Assembly (NCBI GenBank): GCA_022013615.1
Contig: JAKLQB010000746.1
Span: 1 to 13,793, forward strand
DNA from: Desulfobacterales bacterium
GTDB taxonomy: Bacteria > Desulfobacterota > DSM-4660 > Desulfatiglandales > Desulfatiglandaceae
DNA length: 13,793 nucleotides
Direction: 5' to 3'
Of the stretch, positions 7,657 to 13,703 are shown one piece after another (positions within the stretch are counted from its first letter, which is position 1; each line of letters starts with the position of its first letter). The notes beneath the pieces are model-generated. The model was not told the DNA's origin and ran no database searches. It worked only from the letters and a program-made list of their open reading frames with translations. Both the position numbers and the translations under genes were made by a program.

Positions 7657-8595
7657 TTAAAACATGGCCTGAACATCTTCTTTGATTTCCTTGATATTGG
7701 CCATGGCCACTGCCATGGTACTGATGTGGCTATGGCTTAATATCCATTTGAGAGCGTCTTTAAATGTGGGCTTAATGACACCATCAGAGGAATACGGACC
7801 ACCTGAACAGGTTTTCATGGCAACGATTCCGATCCCGTTGTTCTCAACCTTTTTAAGTTCGTCCTCCAATGCGGACTGGTTCCACTTGCTGTGATATCCG
7901 GCTCTCGAATGAATATATGAGCCTTTGTGATTGTAGGGAACCATTATCACATCATAAAACTTGCTTCGATTGGCATCTCTTACCATTTCCAACTGATTGG
8001 CATGAGATGAAAACCCACAGGCCCGTATCTTACCTCTTCTTTTTGCCTCAAGGAAGAATTCCATGACAGTATCATCATTGATGACTTCCGTTGTGCTGGC
8101 CCCGTGCAGAAGCATAATGTCAATGTAATCGGTCTGAAGGGCATGAAGGCTTTCGTTCAGGGAGGTCTCCATCATGGTACGGAGGCTCTTCCGAATCTCT
8201 TGTGAATCAAGAGCTTCCCCCCTCTCCGCAGGGCGGGTGCGCATCTTAGACTGGATGATGACCTTCTGGCGGATCCCTTTGATCACCTTTCCCACCATGA
8301 CCTCATTCTGCCCCCTGAAATAACGTCGGCCCGTGTCAAGAAAGTTGATGCCGGTCTCCAGGGCCCCCTTTACCAGGGATGGCTCTAGCGTGCGGGAGGC
8401 ACCGTAACCGACTGCCGACACTTTAATTCCGGTCCTTCCGAGTATGCGGTACTCAGGTATCTTTTGGGTCTGCGTTTCCTGGGGTTTGGCCAGGAGACGG
8501 GGTGCCTTTCCCAAAAGTCCTACACCCAAAAGTCCCGCAGCGGATATTTTGAGAAATTCTTTCCTGGTAATGAAATGATCCCTTTCTTCCACCAT
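7657..8595 (-). CDS. Aldo/keto reductase with Tat-like signal
   Basis: 312 residues. The N-terminus reads ITRKEFLKISAAGLLGVGLL: the layout of a twin-arginine signal, but with Arg-Lys (11-12) in place of Arg-Arg, which some Tat substrates tolerate. The barrel follows from about residue 48 with the expected catalytic residues: Asp87 and Tyr92 in FLDTGRRYF, Lys117 in IQSKM, His164 in LLHGAS. Unlike the next gene it has no ferredoxin domain and ends soon after the last barrel helix. The ATG at 8595 is preceded by AAGGAT at good distance. It is the first gene of the operon; its product and the following one are related and could act together or on similar carbonyl substrates in the periplasm. Export is likely but depends on the RK motif being used. 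Confidence 0.87.
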   Translation of the reverse strand: MVEERDHFITRKEFLKISAAGLLGVGLLGKAPRLLAKPQETQTQKIPEYRILGRTGIKVSAVGYGASRTLEPSLVKGALETGINFLDTGRRYFRGQNEVMVGKVIKGIRQKVIIQSKMRTRPAERGEALDSQEIRKSLRTMMETSLNESLHALQTDYIDIMLLHGASTTEVINDDTVMEFFLEAKRRGKIRACGFSSHANQLEMVRDANRSKFYDVIMVPYNHKGSYIHSRAGYHSKWNQSALEDELKKVENNGIGIVAMKTCSGGPYSSDGVIKPTFKDALKWILSHSHISTMAVAMANIKEIKEDVQAMF

Positions 8596-8713
8596 TTTTC
8601 TATCCTTTTTGTTTTAAATCCGCTGCTCTAGTCAAGCCTAGCGTCTAGCGGGGCCCTTAAGGTTTTAAGAAACTCGTTCAATTAACTAAAATTTAGATTG
8701 TCGTCATCCTCAT

Positions 8714-8896
8714 CTATAATCCTAACGATATTTGAATCAGCCCTTTCTCAGGGATGGATACCATAATCTCCTTTAAGGGCTGATTGAAACTATCAAATGT
8801 AATTGAAAGTTTGACTGGATTGCAGACTTCCCAAATTAACCTGTTATTGAGTGGTATGTCTTCCTGAATACTCCTAAAATTGACCAAAATCAACAC
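8714..8896 (-). CDS. Small hypothetical ORF starting inside the second 96-bp repeat
   Basis: 60 codons from a GTG at 8896. The start (LILVNFRSIQEDIPLNNRL) is shared with the ORF at 4874-5107 because both lie in copies of the same repeat; the remaining 37 codons are unrelated to it. The unique part contains an inverted repeat at DNA level (8735-8745 with 8775-8785). No family recognised and no clear ribosome binding site. It points toward the aldo/keto reductase operon but ends about 118 nt before it. May well be a non-coding frame. Confidence 0.25.
   Translation of the reverse strand: MLILVNFRSIQEDIPLNNRLIWEVCNPVKLSITFDSFNQPLKEIMVSIPEKGLIQISLGL
8735..8785. repeat. Perfect 11-bp inverted repeat upstream of the reductase operon
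   Basis: AATCAGCCCTT (8735-8745) and AAGGGCTGATT (8775-8785) are exact reverse complements 29 nt apart. They could form a hairpin in a transcript reaching the reductase operon, or be two operator half-sites. There is no T-run, so it is not a standard terminator. Confidence 0.6.
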
Positions 8897-8920
8897 AAAA
8901 TAAATGAAAAACCAACATTC
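8825..8920 (-). repeat. 96-bp duplicated segment, copy 2
   Basis: Second copy of the segment at 5039-5134, about 95% identical with no gaps. It is immediately followed by iteron repeat C at 8923. Similarity stops sharply at 8825: the sequence beyond, inside the small ORF, is unrelated to that at copy 1. Confidence 0.92.
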
Positions 8921-8922
8921 GA

Positions 8923-8985
8923 GTCAGACATATCTCAGGTTTTGAGTCCAGCGGATATCTTGAGGGTCCGGAGGGATATCTGGAA
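8923..8985 (+). repeat. Interspersed iteron repeat, copy C
   Basis: Starts GTCAGACATATCTCAGGTTT. ATATCT occurs exactly three times, at 8930, 8955 and 8976, offsets 0, +25 and +46, making this the clearest example of the spacing. The second and third units are GGATATCT in both cases (8953-8960 and 8974-8981). Confidence 0.85.
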
Positions 8986-9177
8986 AAATCAGTTTCTGTG
9001 GTGATTTTTGTTTACAATAATGAATTTCAGGAACTTAGGTGCGTTCCGCTCTATGAAACCGATTCCCTACCGTCTTAATTTCGTAGGCGAACATATTTTA
9101 AAGTGCTAAATTTAAAACAAAAATCTCACCCTCCTATCCCTTGAATAGATGGGCTCCTCATACGCTCACGATTGTAG
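8986..9177. other. Non-coding stretch upstream of the sugar phosphorylase
   Basis: AT-rich, no ORF or RNA gene recognised; probably part of the divergent control region between the reductase operon and the phosphorylase gene. Confidence 0.35.
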
Positions 9178-9243
9178 CCCCTCTCCGATTGAAACCCGAG
9201 GGGAAATCAGATAAAATCCCCCCCTATAACTCTATAAAGGGGG
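9178..9243 (+). promoter_or_regulatory. Attenuator-like set of four alternating pairing segments
   Basis: Four runs spaced about 20 nt apart: CCCCTC (9178-9183), GAGGGG (9198-9203), CCCCCCC (9218-9224) and GGGGG (9239-9243). Segment 2 can pair with 1 or 3, and segment 3 with 2 or 4, so the stems are mutually exclusive. It ends about 35 nt before the ribosome binding site of the sugar phosphorylase. There is no U-run after the last segment, so any control would more likely act on RNA folding or translation; chance cannot be excluded. Confidence 0.3.
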
Positions 9244-9294
9244 CAGCCATCACCTACACCATACCGGACCGATGTATAAAGGAGAAATGAAAAG

Positions 9295-11181
9295 ATGGAG
9301 AAACAAGCGGACTATCCCAGGAAGAGAACCTTTTATGAACAGTATCCCGATTACACGAGACCACTCTATGAAATGCCCCCGCCGACGCGTGAAAGGATAG
9401 GAAGGCGTTTGGCCTTTTTATACGGCAAGCGGCAAGCCGAAAAATATATGCTGGAGCTTGAACGCATTTTGAGAGTGCATTATGCCCACAAGCCTCCTGA
9501 GATGCTCGAAAAGGAAAAGAACTATGATCCCAAAGAGCGCCTCTCTGAGAAAGACATGATTCTTATAACCTACGGGGACATCGTGAAAGGGGATGGCGAC
9601 ATGCCGCTGTCGGCACTTCACAATTTCGTCAACACCTACAACCGGGGTGCAATTAACACCATTCATCTCCTGCCATTTTTCCCGTACTCATCTGACAGGG
9701 GTTTTGCCGTTGTCGACTTCAGGCAAGTGGACCCAAAACTTGGTACATGGGCCAATATCCGGGAGAAAAAGAGACGCTACGACCTAATGTTTGACGCCGT
9801 GCTCAATCACGTCTCGTCCATGAGTGAGATGTTTAGGGAATTCCGGAACGGAAACCCGCGATACCTGAACTTTTTCATCGCTTACGATTCCCCTGATGAC
9901 CTGACCCCAGACCAGCGAAAAAAGATATTTCGCCCCAGGACTTCCGATATCCTCACGCGATTCGAGACCATCAAGGGACCAACATGGGTCTGGACCACCT
10001 TTTCCGAAGATCAGATCGACCTTAATTTCCGCAATCCCGACGTTTTAATGCAAGTGGTTGACAGTATCCTATTCTATATCAGGCACGGCGCGGACATCTT
10101 GCGGTTGGACGCCGTCACCTACATATGGGCCGAGCCTGGCACCGAAAGCATCCACCTGCCGCAGACCCACGAGATCGTCAAGCTGCTCCGCGATGTGGTC
10201 GACGCCGTCGGATCGGGTGTCGCTTTGATTACAGAAACAAATGTGCCTCACAAGGATAACGTCTCGTATTTCGGCGACGGATATGATGAGGCGCATATGG
10301 TCTATAACTTCGCGTTGCCCCCGCTGGTACTGCAAGCTTTCTACAGGGAAGACGCGGGTTACCTGTCCAGGTGGGCCAAAAAGATCGAACCTCCTTCCGA
10401 TTTAGCCACGTTTCTCAACATTCTGGACACCCATGACGGTATCGGACTTATGGGTGTGAAGGAGATCCTTCCCGGGGAGGAAATCGAGTTTATCATACAA
10501 ACTGCCAAGGAGCGGGGAGGTTATATCTCTTACAAAATGAGAGAAGACAAGACCGAGGAACCCTATGAGATAAACACCACGTGGTGGAGCGCCATTAACG
10601 ACGACAATGCCAGGGAAGATCTGACCTTGCAGGTGAGGCGATACCTTGCTTCACGCAGCATCTCTCTGGTCCTGAAGGGCGTGCCGGGCATTTATGTCCA
10701 CGGGGCAATTGGGACTGCCAACGATCACGAAAGGGTACGGAAGACCGGAGTCAAACGGGATGTGAACCGGGGCGTCATCGATGCTCGCACCGTGGAAGAG
10801 GATTTGAGGAATCCGAACTCAAAAATCTCCTTTCTTCGCAGTTACGGCAGTAGGATCAATCTCATCCGTACTCAAAACCGGGCTTTTCACCCGCGTGGCA
10901 AGCAAAAAGTGTTTGAGCTATCACCTCACGCCTTTGTGGTCCTTCGGACATCACCCGAGGGAGATGACCATGTTCTGGCTCTAACCAATGTAACGGGAAA
11001 GGAACTCCAATTGGAGATCTCCCTTCAAGAGCTGGGAGTCGATGAGAGACTGCGGCTGGATCTGATCGGGGAGAAGCATTGGGAGGCGGAAAGCGGCAGC
11101 AGATTGCAGGTCGTATTGCGTCCCTATGACGTGGCATGGCTGAAGCCCAGCAAAGAGGTTGCAGGAAAAAGCTGGATATAA
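9295..11181 (+). CDS. GH13 subfamily 18 sugar phosphorylase (sucrose / glucosylglycerate phosphorylase-like)
   Basis: 628 residues. The alpha-amylase-clan motifs are in order: DAVLNH (Asp167, Asn171, His172), ILRLDAVTYIW (Arg270 and presumed nucleophile Asp272), ITETNVP (presumed acid/base Glu314) and LDTHDG (His380-Asp381). Together with LLPFFPYSSDRGFAVVDF near residue 125 they place it in the sucrose phosphorylase group, which splits an alpha-glucoside with phosphate to give glucose 1-phosphate. Sucrose phosphorylases proper are about 490-505 residues; this one has an extra N-terminal helical region of about 85 residues and resembles the longer relatives that act on glucosylglycerate, glucosylglycerol or sucrose 6-phosphate. 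The acceptor cannot be read from sequence here. No signal peptide: cytoplasmic. AAGGAG lies 10 nt before the ATG. No transporter or glycoside biosynthesis gene is adjacent. Confidence 0.9.
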   Translation: MEKQADYPRKRTFYEQYPDYTRPLYEMPPPTRERIGRRLAFLYGKRQAEKYMLELERILRVHYAHKPPEMLEKEKNYDPKERLSEKDMILITYGDIVKGDGDMPLSALHNFVNTYNRGAINTIHLLPFFPYSSDRGFAVVDFRQVDPKLGTWANIREKKRRYDLMFDAVLNHVSSMSEMFREFRNGNPRYLNFFIAYDSPDDLTPDQRKKIFRPRTSDILTRFETIKGPTWVWTTFSEDQIDLNFRNPDVLMQVVDSILFYIRHGADILRLDAVTYIWAEPGTESIHLPQTHEIVKLLRDVVDAVGSGVALITETNVPHKDNVSYFGDGYDEAHMVYNFALPPLVLQAFYREDAGYLSRWAKKIEPPSDLATFLNILDTHDGIGLMGVKEILPGEEIEFIIQTAKERGGYISYKMREDKTEEPYEINTTWWSAINDDNAREDLTLQVRRYLASRSISLVLKGVPGIYVHGAIGTANDHERVRKTGVKRDVNRGVIDARTVEEDLRNPNSKISFLRSYGSRINLIRTQNRAFHPRGKQKVFELSPHAFVVLRTSPEGDDHVLALTNVTGKELQLEISLQELGVDERLRLDLIGEKHWEAESGSRLQVVLRPYDVAWLKPSKEVAGKSWI

Positions 11182-11236
11182 TCCCGTTTTCGGTTGTCAC
11201 CCAGTAGAGGTCAACCAGAAGGCTGACGGGTTAGAG

Positions 11237-11344
11237 GTCAGACATATCACAGGTTTTTGAGGTGGATGATACTTGTATCTTATGAATGGATATCTCAGGT
11301 TTGAATCAGTGCATCATGAAAAAGGCATAAAATCATAAATGTCC
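11237..11344 (+). repeat. Interspersed iteron repeat, copy D (108 nt)
   Basis: About 94% identical to copy A over the same 108 nt without gaps. ATATC-type words are at 11244, 11269 and 11290 (offsets 0, +25, +46). It starts 55 nt after the sugar phosphorylase stop codon. Confidence 0.9.
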
Positions 11345-11547
11345 CTATAGACGTCTTTTATGAACATCAAAACAGGAAACAACGCTCCCTTTGTCCATTG
11401 TAAAACCGCATAATACCTAATTTGACTATGCATTAAGTAGGTATAAAAACAGTATTGATTTAACGCATGGATATGACATTATAGATGTTTAGCATTCTGA
11501 ACCGTTTCTAGCACCGGAAGCACGACTTTTCAGAAAAAATTGAACCC
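11345..11547. other. AT-rich non-coding stretch, no gene recognised
   Basis: No frame of useful length and no recognisable RNA gene. It separates repeat copy D from the dyad-rich leader region. Confidence 0.35.
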
Positions 11548-11601
11548 TAAGCTGTAGCTTAAATTGGTTTTTGACCTTATCTGTCAAAACCGTGAGCTAA
11601 G
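11548..11601. repeat. Nested inverted repeats
   Basis: TAAGCT-GT-AGCTTA (11548-11561) is a near-perfect palindrome. It is followed by GGTTTTTGAC / GTCAAAACC (11566-11575 with 11583-11591, one bulged base), enclosed by TAGCT (11555-11559) and AGCTA (11595-11599). The word GAGCTAAG ends this array and recurs at 11683-11690. It may be a regulator-binding or recombination site. Confidence 0.45.
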
Positions 11602-11637
11602 ATGTGACAAATGTTGTGATTTTCTCACCCAAAAGAA

Positions 11638-11667
11638 ACGCCCCATTCCAGGGGCGTCGGCCCGACG
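11638..11667 (+). ncRNA. GC-rich hairpin pair, candidate structured RNA element
   Basis: ACGCCCC-ATTCCA-GGGGCGT (11638-11657) is a perfect 7-bp stem with a 6-nt loop. An overlapping CGTCG-GCC-CGACG stem (11655-11667) is also possible. In a strongly AT-rich surrounding this suggests a selected structure. Together with the ribosome binding site and terminator-like hairpin 100-150 nt further on, it could belong to one short leader transcript. No Rfam family could be assigned by eye. Confidence 0.3.
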
Positions 11668-11759
11668 ATACTATCGCTGGGGGAGCTAAGTTTTGGTACA
11701 CTCTATAAAATACCGTTTTAAAAGTCAAATTGTGATTGGCATTCCCGGAGGGTTGAATC

Positions 11760-11885
11760 ATGTCGATTTCAACAACACCCGCCATGCCTCTCCATAGGAT
11801 GCGCACCTCGGCGGGTTTTTTGTGTCTGAAGCCCCTCTGTAACCGCGTTTACCTGATTCACATATATCATCCAAAAGAACTATAA
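11760..11885 (+). CDS. 41-codon ORF with strong RBS, overlapping a terminator-like hairpin
   Basis: ATG at 11760 follows GGAGGG (11747-11752) by 7 nt, the best ribosome binding site in this half of the window. The product starts MSISTTPAMPLHRMRTSAGF and continues to a TAA at 11883. Codons 7-21 lie inside the hairpin CCCGCC...GGCGGGTTTTTT, so translation and termination would interfere with each other, as in a leader peptide. The H-R-x-R-T-x-AGF string recalls short phage proteins of the Ash/Icd-like type, whose genes also run through such hairpins; that resemblance is from memory and weak. It is located 67 nt upstream of the XRE regulator gene. Confidence 0.45.
   Translation: MSISTTPAMPLHRMRTSAGFLCLKPLCNRVYLIHIYHPKEL
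11778..11821 (+). terminator. Intrinsic terminator-like hairpin
   Basis: CCCGCC (11778-11783) pairs with GGCGGG (11810-11815) and is followed directly by TTTTTT (11816-11821). The 26-nt loop contains smaller pairings (CCT...AGG). It would stop a transcript coming from the left before the regulator promoter at 11917. Confidence 0.65.
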
Positions 11886-11916
11886 AGTACCAAAATAACC
11901 ATATTAAAAAAATGCC

Positions 11917-11945
11917 TTGACAAATACAAAACCAATAAGTACTAT
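11917..11945 (+). promoter_or_regulatory. Near-consensus sigma-70 promoter, likely giving a leaderless mRNA
   Basis: TTGACA (11917-11922), a 17-nt spacer, then TACTAT (11940-11945). With the usual 6-8 nt from the -10 box, transcription starts at about 11951-11953, at or within two bases of the GTG start codon of the regulator gene. There is no ribosome binding site between. Confidence 0.75.
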
Positions 11946-11952
11946 TTAAGAC

Positions 11953-13089
11953 GTGAAAACAACCCTTGATTTTATCGGGAAAAACATACGGTTCCTGCGG
12001 CGTCAAAGCAGTTGGACCCTTGCGGAATTAGCCACAAGGGTCGGAATGAGCGAAGGGCCTTTAGGAAGAATAGAGCGGGGGGTCAATGCGCCCTCGGCAT
12101 CCGTGATATATCGCCTGGCAAAGGTGTTCGGAGTTTCCGTGAACGCCCTTTTTGCAGAGGCTGAACAGGATCTTCACAATGTTCGTTTTGAGGGGGCACA
12201 CGATCCTTTCCTTGTGACCATCGGAAAGGAAGATGCGATCCTTCCGGGCAGGGTTCAAAGTGCAGCAGGAGATATCATTGAGGCATTTCATGCCTTAGAA
12301 GATATCTGCAATGCCCGGAAACGTGCCAAAATACCCCTTCTTATTCCCTTTGATCCGACCGAACAGGGCATGGAGGCCCTCTCGGAAACAGTGCGGCGCA
12401 TCATGGAAATCCAGCACGGTATCGTATTCGACTATTTCGAACTCTTTGAAAACCAGGGGTTCAGGGTGCTTGTCCTTCCCATGTCAAAAGACATAGACAG
12501 CTTTTCCTATTATGACCCCCCGAATCAGAACGCCTTCTTCTTCCTGAACACCCGCAAGAATCCCGAACGACAGCTTTTCAGCCTTGCATATGAGTTGGGC
12601 AAGGTATTTATCCTTACATACACTATGCAGCAGGGCATAGAATTGTTCGCACCACAGGACGAAAAAGGTCCTGACGGCCAAAAACCGTTTACGGCGCGGC
12701 ATGGGGCAAATCGCTTTGCCGCCACTTTTCTCATGCCCAAAAAATCCGTGTGTGACACGGTGAACCAGTTGGGCATTCAAAAAAAACACTGGTCCTATGA
12801 ATTGCTCCTCCGCATCAAACATCGCTTCGGCATCTCCGCCGAGACGTTTCTATACCGGTTGGAAGAACTGGACTTGATTGATCCTGCCTTAGTTGAACCC
12901 CTAAAAGAGAAAATCTATGATCACTACGATAAAACGACCTTTGGCGAACCCGACTTATCCAGGCGGCTGTTAACCCCCAACGGCAGGTTGTGGGACCTGG
13001 TACTCACGGGAAAAGAAGTGGAAGAGGGACGTGATGAAGTCCTGCGGATTGAACAAACACTGGGAAGGTGGAAGGTGGTCAAAAAATAA
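11953..13089 (+). CDS. XRE-family HTH regulator with degenerate ImmA/IrrE (DUF955) domain
   Basis: 378 residues from GTG 11953; an in-frame stop lies two codons upstream, so no longer start exists. Residues 8-66 are a helix-turn-helix of the Cro/CI type (IRFLRRQSSWTLAELATRVG, then IERGVNAPS). The centre matches the ImmA/IrrE domain, whose metallopeptidases normally carry HExxH: here the position reads Tyr213-Glu-Leu-Gly-Lys217. The nearby GANRFAATFLMP segment (251-262) is kept, but the usual third metal-ligand glutamate before it appears replaced (ARHGAN). It is thus probably a non-cleaving sensor or repressor; full ImmA-type enzymes cleave phage or element repressors. It likely controls its own promoter and the ORF6N gene that overlaps its stop codon. 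Regulator call is secure, the loss of catalysis is strongly suggested. Confidence 0.85.
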   Translation: MKTTLDFIGKNIRFLRRQSSWTLAELATRVGMSEGPLGRIERGVNAPSASVIYRLAKVFGVSVNALFAEAEQDLHNVRFEGAHDPFLVTIGKEDAILPGRVQSAAGDIIEAFHALEDICNARKRAKIPLLIPFDPTEQGMEALSETVRRIMEIQHGIVFDYFELFENQGFRVLVLPMSKDIDSFSYYDPPNQNAFFFLNTRKNPERQLFSLAYELGKVFILTYTMQQGIELFAPQDEKGPDGQKPFTARHGANRFAATFLMPKKSVCDTVNQLGIQKKHWSYELLLRIKHRFGISAETFLYRLEELDLIDPALVEPLKEKIYDHYDKTTFGEPDLSRRLLTPNGRLWDLVLTGKEVEEGRDEVLRIEQTLGRWKVVKK

Positions 13090-13667
13090 TGGATGAAAAA
13101 GAGATCAGTATTCCACGTGAACGGATTGAAAAGTCGATTATGCTTATCCGTGGCAAAAAAGTCCTGATGGACAGAGATCTGGCTGAGCTTTATGGAGTGG
13201 AGACTGCCCAGTTGAAAAGAGCTGTAAGGAGGAATATTGAGCGTTTCCCTGTTGATTTCATGTTCGAATTAACAAAACAAGAGTTGGAGAATTGGAGATG
13301 CCAATTTGGCACCTCCAATAGTGAAAAGCTGGGATTGAGATATAATCCTATGGTTTTCACAGAACAAGGTGTAGCCATGCTGTCGAGCGTATTGAGAAGC
13401 AAACGTGCCATTGAGGTAAACATTGCGATCATGCGTGCTTTTGTAAAACTCCGGGAACTGCTGGCAACACATAAAGAATTAGCGCGTAAACTTCAGGATC
13501 TGGAGCAACAACTGAAAGGCCATGATGAGCAGATTCAGACTATTTTTGAGGCCATTCAACAGCTTTTAACACCTCCAGAGCAACCCCGGAAAAAGATTGG
13601 TTTTGAGGTTAAAGAACCCCGTGCTACTTATGGCAAAAGGACAAAGGGGAGCAGGAAAAAGAAATGA
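13089..13667 (+). CDS. ORF6N domain protein
   Basis: 192 residues from ATG 13089, which shares one base with the regulator's stop codon (TAATG), indicating translational coupling; an in-frame GTG at 13068 inside the previous gene is less likely. Residues about 8-95 are an ORF6N domain: SIMLIRGKKVLMDRDLAELYG, then VRRNIERFPVDFMFELTKQE and MVFTEQGVAMLSSVLRS. After it come a helical, probably coiled-coil stretch (about 118-160, KLQDLEQQLKGHDEQIQ) and a strongly basic tail (KRTKGSRKKK). The ORF6N domain is a DNA-binding-type module found in phage antirepressor-like proteins and in many bacterial islands. With the XRE/ImmA-like gene it makes a two-gene regulatory unit. The target is unknown. Confidence 0.88.
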   Translation: MDEKEISIPRERIEKSIMLIRGKKVLMDRDLAELYGVETAQLKRAVRRNIERFPVDFMFELTKQELENWRCQFGTSNSEKLGLRYNPMVFTEQGVAMLSSVLRSKRAIEVNIAIMRAFVKLRELLATHKELARKLQDLEQQLKGHDEQIQTIFEAIQQLLTPPEQPRKKIGFEVKEPRATYGKRTKGSRKKK

Positions 13668-13670
13668 TAA

Positions 13671-13692
13671 TTTGATTTTTTGACAAATCAAA
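13671..13692. repeat. 8-bp perfect inverted repeat after the ORF6N gene
   Basis: TTTGATTT (13671-13678) and AAATCAAA (13685-13692) around a 6-nt loop. It starts 3 nt after the ORF6N stop and covers the region just before the ribosome binding site of the next gene. It may be an operator or a weak stem; there is no following U-run. Confidence 0.55.
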
Positions 13693-13703
13693 GGAAGCGA
13701 AAA

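Noticed and set aside
2916..11344. CRISPR array or integron attC series for the interspersed repeats
   Set aside because: Copies are kilobases apart with whole genes between, not regular short spacers. The GTTRRRY core and paired inner sites of attC are not consistently present, and there is no integrase.
2660..11344. Complete insertion sequence
   Set aside because: No transposase-like reading frame and no pair of inverted ends enclosing one could be found, although the repeats may be solo ends.
11597..12006. Minus-strand frames of 69 and 82 codons in the leader of the XRE gene
   Set aside because: They cross the terminator-like hairpin and promoter and lack ribosome binding sites; the plus-strand signals explain the region better.
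12484..12822. 112- and 83-codon minus-strand frames inside the XRE/ImmA-like gene
   Set aside because: Antisense to a complete regulator; no family resemblance.
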